NCBI GenBank assembly: GCA_948567375.1
Contig: OX419756.1
Span: 74,006,552-74,070,551 of the forward strand
Length of the DNA: 64,000 nucleotides
Origin: Lunularia cruciata
Taxonomy: Eukaryota; Streptophyta; Marchantiopsida; Lunulariales; Lunulariaceae
Reading direction: 5' to 3'
Position 1 is the stretch's first letter. Each line of letters begins with the position of its first letter. The position numbers were made by a program, and so were the translations under genes. This document shows, one piece after another, positions 58,452 through 64,000 of the stretch. The notes beneath the pieces are model-generated. The model was not told the DNA's origin. It did not search any database and worked only from the letters and a program-made list of their open reading frames with translations.

Positions 58452-61400
58452 TTCAGAGATAATACACAACAGTTCACTCACATAGCATGATAGACACCCC
58501 AAGATAAGCAGCACAGAAAACACCTGAAACCATGGACAAAGTGCTAGGAATGACCCTTGCAGGAGAACTGACTATTCCAAGCTCAGAAACACAGTTATAT
58601 ACACAGAAGCAAAAGCTAGGAGGCTGCTTTGTATAACCCTAGAGTGGCTGCGCCTCATTTTACCCTAATGAGATAGCTGAACCCTAGAGGTGCCTAAACT
58701 AGAACCACAAAAACTAGAGAATGCACTAAACTAGAGATTAACTAAATCTAACACATCGTGTATTCCAGTACTCAACATATGTGGTGAACGATTGTGATTT
58801 ATGACGATTCATGACTTGCTTTGCATATATTCATTGTTAGTTCGCCGAAACTATATTGCAAGTTACAAAGTAGAGTCTTGTCTGTCAGCCCTTTCATCTA
58901 GCGGCCACCTCATACTGTTACTCAATATATTTCGGTGGGACATTTGCCTAGGTGAGTGACTCCATGTAGAAAGTAGAAATTGCGTTTATTCTAACATATT
59001 GCTTATCATGTGTAGTGCGCATGCGGATGGCGGATCAACGTCCATGAGCCAATTATATGGGCTATAGTTGAGATGTACAACAACCTCCACTTGGATCGTC
59101 TGTCTGATGGTTCCGATGTTGTCCAGGTCGATCCAGAGTATAAAATTGAGTAAGTACATTATATCTAGAACCCTTTCAGTCAATCAAATTATAAGGGAAT
59201 ATAATTCAGTGCTTTTATTTTCTCGTAGACTTTAAGGGCAATTCACGGTTTAGGGTCTTCAGCACGAATCACTGTACTCAGCTCCACACATGCGAGCGAC
59301 CGTCCCAGATGTTTCCAAGGAAATTTATTCTGCCAGATATGCACGTTTCTGGTTCGCATATAGTCATTATTCATTTTGATTCGTATGTTCTGCATAATGT
59401 GGAATTGTAAATGGCATTACACACGAGGTCAACGTGGTAAAATCTTCAACTATGTCAGCGGAAGTTTCTCGACAATGGCGCCCTTACGGATTACGCTGTC
59501 ATAAATTCGATAAACGCTTCCGCATTTTCTCTCTAGTATTACCTCAGCTTGCAAACTAGGGACAATTAAGTCAGAATCTGAGAGGTATAAAGGGATTTGT
59601 ATGTCTCATAAATCTTACCTTCGAGCGCCCCGGAGAGCTCCGGAGACCGGTGGTAAAGTATAGACGTAAGGATTACCGAATGCTGTGCGTTGGACATTCA
59701 GGAGAGTCATTTAGAGGGATTATTTCTTCCTTGGCTCTCCTTTGAAAGGTATCTGGAGAGAACTTCCGTTTTATTCTTTCCCGAAAAGGCGGGACGCTTC
59801 TAGTCAAGCTCGTCTATAGGACTTGAGGCAGGAGTAGAATTTTATCATGTTTCACATATTTCACCCTGTACTGCCGACCCACGTTCTATGTACGGTTTCA
59901 CGTTTTTGACATTCTCCGCACCCGACCACTAACAGTCATTGAGCCTGTTTGTTTGTTGCCATACAAGGCATGGCTCTCGCCCTTTTACTAAACACTATTC
60001 GACTAAAGTGACTCCTGGGCTACCTGCATAACCACTCTCTACTTCATTATATTTATCGCATATGCTTGGCGTGCTAGCTGCGGTTCTCTCTCTTTTTCTG
60101 CTTTCAAGTATATTCTTCACCCTACTGATATATATATGTCAGAACCTGGTATATGTCCTCCACTTCTGAACCTGCATATGATATACAGGTCAGTTACTCA
60201 CTCACACCTTTCCACCTTGCCATCTGACTGCTGGTTTTTCCTCTGCTGCCGTCCTGGTCTACTATACTAGATGATCAATGCTTTTTATTCTCTTGTGAAG
60301 GGGAGGCTAAAAGCTGATGCTGGCCTCCCTATTCCGTTCATCTTTGCGTCTGCATTTTTTGGGTACCACTTTCAGAAAGAACCAAGTTTGCCTTTGGCAC
60401 TCATGAACAAAGGAACAGAAACTCGGAACGGGAGATACTGGCATTGCATCCAGCTATCTTGGCACCCCGCAAAGCACTGACAAGATCGTGGGTGTTATCT
60501 TGCAGACTTACTATGAGAAGATTGCCCTTTCCTTACTGTGTTTTGTAGTGTTGACGTACTCATGCTGACCTAGAGCATGCAGGGGTTAATGCAGCCCTCA
60601 TACACTCACCCCCGGGAGCATCTCATAATTTGTTAGACTTAGGGAGTTACATGTGCTATGCACTGAGAGCTTCATACTGTCAACACGTCATGCTTCTCTT
60701 TCAAGGTTACACTTGCTCGCACTCATTATGTACTGCAGGTACCTATGCATCAAGAACATCATACCGATCGCTGTATGCAGATTTAAGCATGCATACCGCA
60801 CTATGTAACTGATGGTTATGACGATCTTGATTAGGTCACCATCATATATAGGAGTCATAGTCACTCCATGTTAGACGTGGAACCGGGTTGTTTACAACGG
60901 GTTCTGTATTTCATTGCGTAATTTGTCATCTTAATGTCTAAGACAAAAATTTTGTGTGATGGCAGATTGATCGATGTGTCTGAAATACGTTTGAAGTTAA
61001 CTTTAGAGACCGCTCCAGCCGCACGTCCTCGTGGTATGCTTGGTTATTGGAGTCCATTCGTCACGGGTCTTGGAAATACCAACAAAATGCCGGTAAGCTT
61101 TTCATTGAGTACTGAACAGCTTAAGTTGCTCTAAACCACCTTCAGTGACGAAGGAGCAACAAGAAATAACGATTTATTTGCTGTTCTTACAGATCCACTT
61201 GAGCAACGTTTTCCATGAACAGCGATACATGAGGAAAAGTCAGATTGGTCCTGCGGTCTCAAACAGAATACGAAGAGATTTGATCCACCAACCTCTTCTT
61301 CTTTTGAGTGGAGTAGATTTTCTAGGAAATGCAAGCTCCACGATAGGAACGTTGAGCAAAGGCGCAGCCCAGTTGTCAAGTGATGGGAAATATCTACGAC

Positions 61401-64000
61401 TTCGATCAAAGAAGGTCCGTTTTGCACCCTCTGCGCAATATTACAGACGACCATGTTCAGAACATTGAGATTCTAGTCTTTACCAATGAATCATTAAATC
61501 ACAACGAACTTTAGACTTTGTTATTTGGGGTTTGTTTGACACTGACAAAGAATTTGTGCCCAAACTTTTCAGGATAAAGCCAGAAATCTATCTGGTGTGG
61601 GTGATGGACTTTTGCAAGGGACAGAAGCATTGGCACGAGGGTTTGCATATGGTTTTAGTGGCGTTATAACCAAACCCATTACAAATGCAAGGCAGGAAGG
61701 CTTGGTTGGATTTTTCCATGGCGTGGGTAAAGCTGCGATAGGGGTTGTAGTGCTCCCTGTTAGTGGAATACTTGAATTTGTTTCTTTGACTGTGAATGGT
61801 GTTAGCGTGAGTTGCACTAACTGCTTCGAGGTATTTGACCGGGAGGGTCATGTCCGAAGAGTAAGGATCCCGAGGGCTATACGGGGAGATGGCATATTGC
61901 AAACCTATGACGAGCACGCTGCGCTTGGACAGGTACGTCAATAGGGAGACACTACGAACTCCAACTGGGAGACCGATCTAAGTGAGTTTGGAACCTAATC
62001 TTGAAATTAAAGAGGCGAGCTTGGCCTTTACTCCCTTGTGAGAGAGGGGAATGCACCGAGTACTCAAGCATTTAGGAATTTTATTTAGTCAATTTTTATG
62101 CGTGATATGCCGACCATAAAATGATGCCATTTTACTATTCTGAATCAATTTTGGGACTTGTTGGGACCAGCCATGACTAACAGGTTGCACTGATTCTTGT
62201 GACTGATAGGCACTTCTCCATCTTGCTCAATCTGGAGCTCTCTTTGGCCTGAGGGATGTGTTCAGCGAACCTGCCAAATATGCGGAATCAGATTTCTACG
62301 AGAAACATTTCGAGTTGCCCAAAAACAGGGTTCTTATGCTGACCAATCGTCGAGCAATGATGCTTCTAGTAAGTAGTCACTCAGGAAGCACGGATATAGG
62401 TTATCCTATTAGACCATTTTTTGGCTTTATCTGGTATTTAAAGATATGCTAGAAATTGCACGTTTCTGATATTCTTACCTGTCCTAGTGTTGATTCTAAC
62501 GGAGCCTTTTGCACTTGTACAGCGGCCTAAATCGCACTTCCAGAAGTCAGAGAAATTATTCACAGATCCTAGCAAAATACTCTGGGAAGTAATTTGGCAA
62601 GATGTGTTGGCCGTTGAAATAGCTGCCCAGATCCCATCAATTGTGATTCTCCATCTACGGTGGAGTGCAAAAAGCTTCGCACAAGTTATAAAATGTTTCC
62701 AAGGAGAGCTGGACGCAAGGATTACTCATGCAAAGCAAATATCCAAAACTATACGCGATGTGTGGAGGAAATATGGACCTGAGCGGAGGGTCCTTGAGTC
62801 CGAGGTGGGGCCTGGCTTTATGATGTGACTTACGAATGATACTGGAGCACATCTAGACTAACATTTAAGCAGGTCATGTTGTATCGAGTCAGGTCTTGCT
62901 AAATTGCCGTGACGATGTTGATGGAGTTTACGAAAATAACATATGCCTCCAATGTGCAGGAAAAGAGACGTTCTCATCACCGGACTTTACCCACACTAAG
63001 GTCGAAACGATCGATGCACCTGGGAAGTGGTAGAGAGGATGAGTTGGTGGAATCATCCTTTGGAACTGACGGCAGAAGTCTTTCACTCGAGCAGCCTTGG
63101 AGCGAGACTTGCGAGGTGGTGCTTTTCAAAAAGATATGGAGTAGTGAACAAGAACCGGGCATTTCAAGCTCCCTCTGCTCTCTGGTATAACCTTCACCTT
63201 CACACTTGAGTAGCCTTGTATTTCCAGTTCATAGCTGCTCCTGATATTTAGCATAATATGCGTGTCTTCTATTTTTTTGTTAGTGCCTTATGCTCCTAAT
63301 ATAGAAGCGATGTATCCCCATTTTAAGAATTGAGTAACTCCATAGTGGGTCCTTTACCTTAAGATATTTTGCCTCTTGTTGTACAGAGCTCTTCTACCGG
63401 AGATATTTGCACAATATGGCGACCGAAGGCACCAGACGGGTAAGGAGCTCAGACTTTCGGATTGGTTTCGTACTTTCTTCTAGTTAAGAATCAGATCTAT
63501 AACTGCGCTAGTATGTGACGGTTATCTATTTGTAACTCACAATTTCCACCTGTGACACTGGCAGCTACGTTTCCACTGGAGATGTTGCCCACCAGGGTTC
63601 TGAGCCACCAGCTATGGCTGTCACTTACAAAAATGAGAAGGGCTCGTTTGCAAAACCTACCGGTTACGAGTTGGTACGTTTTCTACCTCCAGTCTGTCGT
63701 CATGGCTTATGAAAGGCTATATCCTTCATTCTAGACTGAAGTACAGCAATTTCCGCTTGCACGCGTCTATATCAATTGTCGAGTGTGTTCAGGCCAATTC
63801 CTTGAGGTCCTGGACTGAAATATATGTGTTTGTATATTTGACTGTAGGTTTGGAGAAATTGGAAAGACGGGTTCTCTTCGAATGTGTCCATATGGATGCC
63901 AAGGGCTCCCGAGGGCTATGTTGCAGCAGGCTGTGTAGCAGTAGCTGGTTACCTTGAACCACAGCCTGGTGCATGTTGGTGCGTCAAAGAGGAATTAACA
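18709..64000 (+). CDS. VPS13: VPS13 bridge-like lipid transfer protein (plant VPS13M1/M2-like), 67 exons in window, 3' end outside
   Basis: VPS13 forms a long hydrophobic groove that moves glycerolipids between membranes at contact sites. Sixty-seven exons join in continuous phase to 13,410 nt (4,470 residues) with no stop, longer than the roughly 4,150-4,200 residues I recall for the Arabidopsis homologues. Order: chorein N-terminus (1-120), groove-forming repeats, a linker with FFAT-like motifs (1168-1203), a Vps62-like module (2144-2536), a C2-like segment (2793-2918), a VAB/SHR-BD region with an embedded DysF-like motif (3096-3149), the APT1/ATG2-C region (3907-4143), a PH-like region (4144-4290) and a second Vps62-like module (4340 to edge). 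The start at 18709 gives MVFEEHVAYYLERYLGNYVK, the canonical VPS13 beginning. Exon lists are in the segment entries. Introns 35, 36 and 57 carry antisense Copia insertions. Confidence 0.96.
18809..20446 (+). other. VPS13 intron 1 (1.6 kb)
   Basis: This long first intron has a pyrimidine-rich stretch (about 18940-19220). It also holds one copy of the short dispersed repeat (19231-19293). No gene is recognised in it; open frames such as 18862-19314 match nothing known and overlap the repeat. Confidence 0.7.
19231..19293 (+). repeat. Short dispersed intronic repeat, copy A (VPS13 intron 1)
   Basis: This copy contains AAGTGGGTTCTGGATCCCCC, then CGAACGACTTCTGCTGCC, then ACTCAAATA. It is one of the two copies closest to the shared pattern. 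No clean flanking direct repeat was found. Confidence 0.75.
21803..21876 (+). repeat. Short dispersed intronic repeat, copy B with 14-bp flanking direct repeats (VPS13 intron 5)
   Basis: The 46-bp core at 21817-21862 (AGTGGGTTTCGGATC, CGAACGGCTTCTGCTCTC) is bracketed by perfect direct copies of ATTCTTGTCCTTGG at 21803-21816 and 21863-21876. The unit begins five bases after the exon 5 donor. The flanking repeats look like a target-site duplication of the length made by target-primed reverse transcription. Confidence 0.75.
23649..27974 (+). CDS. VPS13: VPS13 exons 9-19 (residues 308-874): extended groove
   Basis: The exons are 23649-23809, 24129-24299, 24668-24766, 25104-25425, 25524-25655, 26123-26227, 26606-26701, 26825-26892, 27021-27144, 27305-27520 and 27768-27974. 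Recognisable blocks include LSWNRVVKLSELRKRYVSLY, DRELDTDIIIQWR, LDWSLAAKASPCYVT, LDIAAPKVTIPSDF and VRLPSLGFQFSPARYHRLMQ. Exon 11 carries a Gln-rich run (QKRQQQRQQQQ) that may be variable. Exon 9 has two in-phase acceptors six bases apart (exon start 23649 or 23655). Exon 13 is the least conserved, and its start (25524) was chosen by phase. Confidence 0.92.
25955..26031 (+). repeat. Short dispersed intronic repeat, copy C with 15-bp flanking direct repeats (VPS13 intron 13)
   Basis: The 47-bp core at 25970-26016 (CCCGTTC, CGAACGCCTTCTGCTCCCAT, TTCAAATA) is bracketed by perfect copies of TTGTGCATCAGCGTG at 25955-25969 and 26017-26031. The 5' end lacks the GTGGGTTCTG start of the other copies, as a 5'-truncated retroposed copy would. 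Confidence 0.75.
28191..31319 (+). CDS. VPS13: VPS13 exons 20-27 (residues 875-1392): groove and acidic Ser-rich linker
   Basis: The exons are 28191-28300, 28665-28761, 28906-28971, 29036-29134, 29338-29517, 29985-30059, 30207-30755 and 30942-31319. Conserved blocks include GVGHREAVWQHRYAALAGPF, NWQARITGAIYRAS and FFLTGALDELKIIIS. Exon 26 (183 codons) is mostly a hydrophilic linker with basic, Ser-rich and acidic stretches and two FFAT-like sites. The donor of exon 22 is uncertain: the phase requires a junction at 28971 with a weak GTCGGT site, and a nearby stronger GTATGC does not keep frame. Confidence 0.88.
28546..28605. repeat. Two adjoining perfect hairpins in VPS13 intron 20
   Basis: Arms 28546-28562 and 28565-28581 are perfect 17-bp inverse complements (starting AGGATCGGCCGGCCAGA) with a two-base AG spacer. 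The next base already belongs to a second hairpin, with arms 28581-28590 (TTTACAGGGT) and 28596-28605 (ACCCTGTAAA) and a five-base loop. The first contains two GGCCGGCC sites and is far more GC-rich than the surrounding intron. Exon 21 begins 60 nt downstream. Confidence 0.9.
30459..30569 (+). other. FFAT-like ER-targeting motifs in VPS13 exon 26
   Basis: Three overlapping or adjacent sites match the FFAT core (E-F-F-D-A-x-E). They are RFFDAAD at residue 1168, EFLDADE at residue 1175 and KFFDADE at residue 1197, each near acidic residues. FFAT motifs bind the MSP domain of VAP proteins on the ER, and animal VPS13 proteins are known to use such motifs. Binding here is inferred from sequence alone. 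Confidence 0.6.
31640..36075 (+). CDS. VPS13: VPS13 exons 28-35 (residues 1393-2011): middle repeats
   Basis: The exons are 31640-31771, 32213-32326, 33091-33275, 33523-33631, 33916-34059, 34148-34465, 34655-35299 and 35866-36075. Matches to plant VPS13 include SEIEGQPALKLGLSLSKPVI, LLVALDFLLAVAEFFIPSM, DGKTLRFKNVIIQ and SCISLGSNSSYTVSEDDGVF. Exon 34 (215 codons) is one of the longest. Exon 35 must end at 36075 to stay in phase with exon 36; the donor there reads CAG|GCGAGT, so intron 35 appears to be a GC-AG intron. It is the intron that hosts Copia-1. Confidence 0.92.
32653..32722 (+). repeat. Short dispersed intronic repeat, copy D (VPS13 intron 29)
   Basis: This copy contains TTAGTGGGTTCTGGATCCCC, then TCGAACGACTTCTGCTCTCA. 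CATATGC occurs at 32653-32659 and 32716-32722, a possible shortened or decayed target duplication with a 63-bp offset, close to those of copies B and C. Confidence 0.7.
32933..33029 (+). repeat. Short dispersed intronic repeat, copy E (VPS13 intron 29)
   Basis: The core at about 32955-33018 reads AAGTGGGTTCTGAATTCCC, then GGGCTTCTGCTCCCGTTTC, then TCAAAT. GCATGTCTCG at 32933-32942 and GCATGTTTCG at 33020-33029 could be a decayed target duplication. It lies about 300 bp from copy D in the same intron. Confidence 0.65.
36230..36741 (-). repeat. Copia-1 3' LTR
   Basis: This 512-bp LTR starts TGATGAGAACC on the plus strand and ends TTTAACA. The adjoining internal bases 36742-36750 are the complement of a polypurine tract (AGTGGGAG). 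It contains a short extra duplication (ACATTCAAAG) relative to the other LTR and several ATGAACAGT motifs. Confidence 0.93.
36742..37027 (-). pseudogene. Copia-1 RNase H C-terminal fragment
   Basis: After the in-frame TGA the same frame continues with LLKELGFEQE, then YCDNTGSIALSRNPVHHPRT, KHIEIRRRFVEE and TADVFTKALP, the usual end of copia RNase H. It then runs into the 3' LTR. Confidence 0.88.
36745..40925 (-). pseudogene. Copia-1 gag-pol, inactivated
   Basis: Reading leftward, gag starts at 40925 and shifts frame near 40800. A stop at 40289 interrupts gag just before the CCHC knuckle (CYFCHEKGHIAPLC). Protease DSGAT, the integrase zinc region (HLWHLRLGHL, CIGCAEGKA) and the core DDE residues (HSDVWG, RTDGGREYRN, QNGVAERLN) follow. 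A frameshift lies at an A7 run (about 39110). A second frameshift near 38695 precedes the RT frame (37028-38698) with an intact YVDD site. A TGA near 37027 separates RT from the RNase H end (YCDNTGSIALS). Two of the stops fit a single C-to-T change. Confidence 0.93.
40918..40929 (-). other. Copia-1 primer-binding site, half-tRNA(iMet) type
   Basis: Directly after the LTR the minus strand reads GGTTATGGGCCC. This is complementary to the anticodon stem-loop of initiator tRNA-Met, not to a tRNA 3' end, and is the site known from Drosophila copia, which primes from a cleaved half tRNA. The ATG of gag lies inside this site. Confidence 0.65.
40930..41443 (-). repeat. Copia-1 5' LTR
   Basis: This 514-bp partner of the LTR at 36230-36741 would hold the promoter of the element, reading leftward (a TATATAATCC box on the minus strand, near 41247-41256). 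It ends against the primer-binding site at 40929. Confidence 0.93.
41444..41982 (+). other. VPS13 intron 35 remainder, right of Copia-1
   Basis: This is original intron sequence between Copia-1 and exon 36. I see no repeat, RNA gene or coding potential in it. The matching left remainder (36076-36229) is equally plain. Confidence 0.6.
41983..51129 (+). CDS. VPS13: VPS13 exons 36-45 (residues 2012-2792): includes internal Vps62-like module
   Basis: The exons are 41983-42086, 47594-47886, 48054-48141, 48357-48677, 48781-49218, 49413-49743, 49928-50086, 50191-50354, 50557-50737 and 50866-51129. Exons 36 and 37 are separated by the 5.5-kb intron carrying Copia-2. Exons 38-41 hold four copies of a W-x-P-x-A/I-P-x-G/N-(Y/F/C)-x3-G-(D/C) motif: FWRPRAPPGFAVLGD, VWLPVAPRGYVALGC, SIWRPVIPAGCAILGD and SFWFPVAPPNYVAMGC. 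Exon 40 could instead start at 48772 (nine bases earlier, same phase). Exon 45 follows a TAGCAG double acceptor (start 50863 or 50866). The donor of exon 44 (50737 or 50740) is weak. Confidence 0.9.
42278..42507 (-). repeat. Copia-2 3' LTR
   Basis: This 230-bp LTR starts TGTGAGAAAACG on the plus strand and ends TTTCTAACA. It carries the GGGATTATATAGATA box seen in all the copia LTRs here and several ATGAACAGT-like repeats. Confidence 0.93.
42515..46897 (-). pseudogene. Copia-2 gag-pol, inactivated
   Basis: Gag would start at 46897 with a Gly/Ala/Pro-rich N-terminus. It is cut by a TGA near 46775 and a frameshift, and continues at 46193-46681. The zinc knuckle near 46000 reads CQYCSKKGHHIKDS, with the last Cys replaced by Ser. 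Protease and pre-integrase (45283-45702), integrase (QNGVAERKNRT, about 44880-44920), RT in two frames (43648-44142 and 43130-43642) and RNase H (42515-43039) follow. The RT active site reads YVND rather than YVDD, so the enzyme would be dead even without the frameshifts. Confidence 0.9.
47157..47384 (-). repeat. Copia-2 5' LTR
   Basis: This 228-bp partner LTR runs from TGTGAAAAAACG to TTCTAACA on the plus strand. It lies next to the TGGTATCAGAGC primer-binding site (complement at about 47145-47156). Confidence 0.93.
51130..51707 (+). other. VPS13 intron 45
   Basis: This 578-nt intron's only notable content is the hairpin repeat copy at 51521-51636. Other long introns without insertions (35300-35865, 52747-53206, 51906-52424, 56249-56699) showed nothing I could name. 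Confidence 0.55.
51521..51636 (+). repeat. Hairpin-bearing intronic repeat, copy 1 (VPS13 intron 45)
   Basis: This 80-90 bp unit contains ACCATCATAT, CAGACGTGG, then TTGTTTACAACGGGTTCTGT. A near-palindrome at about 51586-51607 folds AACCGGTTGT against ACAACGGGTT (one mismatch, two-base loop). TATGCTG at 51521-51527 and 51630-51636 may be a target duplication. It ends about 70 nt before the exon 46 acceptor. Confidence 0.7.
51708..55456 (+). CDS. VPS13: VPS13 exons 46-52 (residues 2793-3487): C2-like segment, DysF-like motif, VAB/SHR-BD region
   Basis: The exons are 51708-51905, 52425-52467, 52610-52746, 53207-53707, 53867-54646, 54732-54805 and 55105-55456. Exons 46-48 resemble a C2 domain (YMVAMRVVP, then SENITVHWDETFIFEID, then AEMVITDLSKGTPIGFCSSQ). 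Exon 47 is a 43-nt micro-exon. Exon 50 begins with a dysferlin-type (DysF) pattern of paired Trp and Arg blocks: GWTWTNDWHID, GGWGYGFDF, then RFVRRRRWVRSR (residues 3096-3149). IYVPCWLDSAKCPAL in exon 52 is a typical SHR-BD/VAB strand. The VAB region binds adaptor Pro-x-Pro motifs in the yeast protein. Confidence 0.9.
55823..61414 (+). CDS. VPS13: VPS13 exons 53-60 (residues 3488-4023): end of VAB region and start of APT1/ATG2-C
   Basis: The exons are 55823-55921, 56093-56248, 56700-56881, 57060-57569, 57886-58063, 59016-59149, 60966-61092 and 61193-61414. Blocks include FYRFLVTTASCPLHFVKTK, VVRIRPYILFTNRLGETLHL, KLRVGELQLDNQLPLAWMPV, MLGYWSPFVTGLGNTNKMP and LLLLSGVDFLGNASSTIGTL. The start of exon 53 was placed at 55823 because it follows a strong pyrimidine tract; the open frame extends upstream but is not conserved. 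Intron 57 carries the solo LTR, and intron 58 (1,816 nt) carries a short hairpin repeat. Confidence 0.91.
58249..58753 (-). repeat. Solo LTR related to Copia-1, in VPS13 intron 57, antisense
   Basis: This 505-bp unit starts TGATAAGAATTG and ends ATCTAACA on the plus strand. It shares blocks such as CATTCTGACTTCTGAT and AGTCTCACCAGAG with the Copia-1 LTR, but is clearly diverged. Flanks CATTG (58244-58248) and CATCG (58754-58758) look like a 5-bp target duplication with one change. No internal region remains, as after LTR-LTR recombination. Confidence 0.88.
58391..58446. repeat. (CT)28 microsatellite inside the solo LTR
   Basis: Twenty-eight uninterrupted CT units expand a CTCTCTCC stretch present in the related Copia-1 LTRs. 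It is probably length-variable between individuals. Confidence 0.95.
59150..60965 (+). other. VPS13 intron 58 (1.8 kb)
   Basis: This is a long GT-AG intron. Apart from the repeat copy at 60836-60915 I see only unassigned sequence. An open frame at 60271-60480 has no family resemblance and is treated as chance. Confidence 0.55.
60836..60915 (+). repeat. Hairpin-bearing intronic repeat, copy 2 (VPS13 intron 58)
   Basis: This is the same unit as at 51521-51636, in the same orientation: ACCATCATAT, TAGACGTGG, then TTGTTTACAACGGGTTCTGT. I judge about three quarters identity by eye. It ends about 50 nt before the exon 59 acceptor. Confidence 0.75.
61573..64000 (+). CDS. VPS13: VPS13 exons 61-67 (residues 4024-4470): ATG2-C, PH-like region, C-terminal Vps62-like module (partial)
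   Basis: The exons are 61573-61932, 62210-62368, 62523-62804, 62960-63184, 63387-63439, 63565-63673 and 63848 to the window edge. Exon 61 (GVGDGLLQGTEALARGFAYG, then SGVITKPITNARQEGLVGFF) is the amphipathic ATG2_C-like region that meets the acceptor membrane. Exons 62-63 correspond to the PH-like domain (KNRVLMLTNRRAMMLL, then ILWEVIWQDVLAVEI). Exons 65-67 repeat the Vps62-type motif (TIWRPKAPDGYVSTGD, SIWMPRAPEGYVAAGC). The frame is still open at 64000; by comparison with plant homologues perhaps 50-100 codons remain. Confidence 0.93.

Noticed and set aside
60271-60480. 69-codon open frame in VPS13 intron 58
   Set aside because: No recognisable domain; the exons on both sides join in phase without it.
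1-64000. CRISPR arrays, bacterial defence islands, tRNA or rRNA genes
   Set aside because: None were found. The only regularly spaced repeats are coding (AMSH) or diverged duplications, and the DNA is clearly plant nuclear.

Overview
The window is nuclear DNA of a land plant. The evidence is dense short GT-AG introns, two genes with plant-type domain layouts (an AMSH deubiquitinase and a very large VPS13), Ty3/gypsy chromovirus and Ty1/copia retrotransposons, and a short run of the plant telomere unit TTTAGGG. The proteins are clearly diverged from the flowering-plant homologues I know, so a bryophyte or other non-seed plant is my best guess, as inference only. No tRNA, rRNA, CRISPR array or prokaryote-like operon was seen.

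Layout. 1-2345 is the 3' half of a decayed Ty3/gypsy pol (RT end, RNase H, integrase, chromodomain), followed by its 3' LTR, which carries a striking array of heat-shock elements. 2831-7398 is gene-poor and partly very AT-rich. 7399-13076 (+) is a complete 14-exon gene for an AMSH-type JAMM/MPN+ deubiquitinase (631 codons, all zinc and catalytic residues present), with five exact-length 23-residue tandem repeats in its linker. 13077-18708 is non-coding. From 18709 to the right edge (+) runs a VPS13 lipid-transfer protein gene. I could thread 67 exons in continuous phase (13,410 nt, 4,470 codons), from the N-terminal chorein methionine to a C-terminal Vps62/DUF946-like module; only the last few exons lie outside.

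The VPS13 introns are colonised. Intron 35 holds Copia-1 (36230-41443), intron 36 holds Copia-2 (42278-47384, perfect 5-bp target duplication) and intron 57 holds a solo LTR related to Copia-1. All three are antisense to the gene and the two full-length copies are broken by stops and frameshifts. Copia-1 appears to use the Drosophila-copia style primer (anticodon region of initiator tRNA-Met), while Copia-2 has the standard TGGTATCAGAGC site.

The least explained material is a set of very short dispersed repeats inside VPS13 introns. Five copies of a roughly 46-60 bp unit were found, two of them bracketed by perfect 14-15 bp direct repeats as expected of retroposition. A second 80-90 bp hairpin-bearing repeat occurs in two introns just upstream of acceptors. 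Intron 20 contains two adjoining perfect hairpins.

Functionally both host genes serve endomembrane traffic: AMSH removes Lys63-linked ubiquitin from cargo at ESCRT-decorated endosomes, and VPS13 is a bridge-like lipid carrier at membrane contact sites, here with FFAT-like motifs that could dock it to ER VAP proteins. Exon coordinates come from reading-frame continuity plus family similarity recalled from memory; no alignment or transcript data were available.
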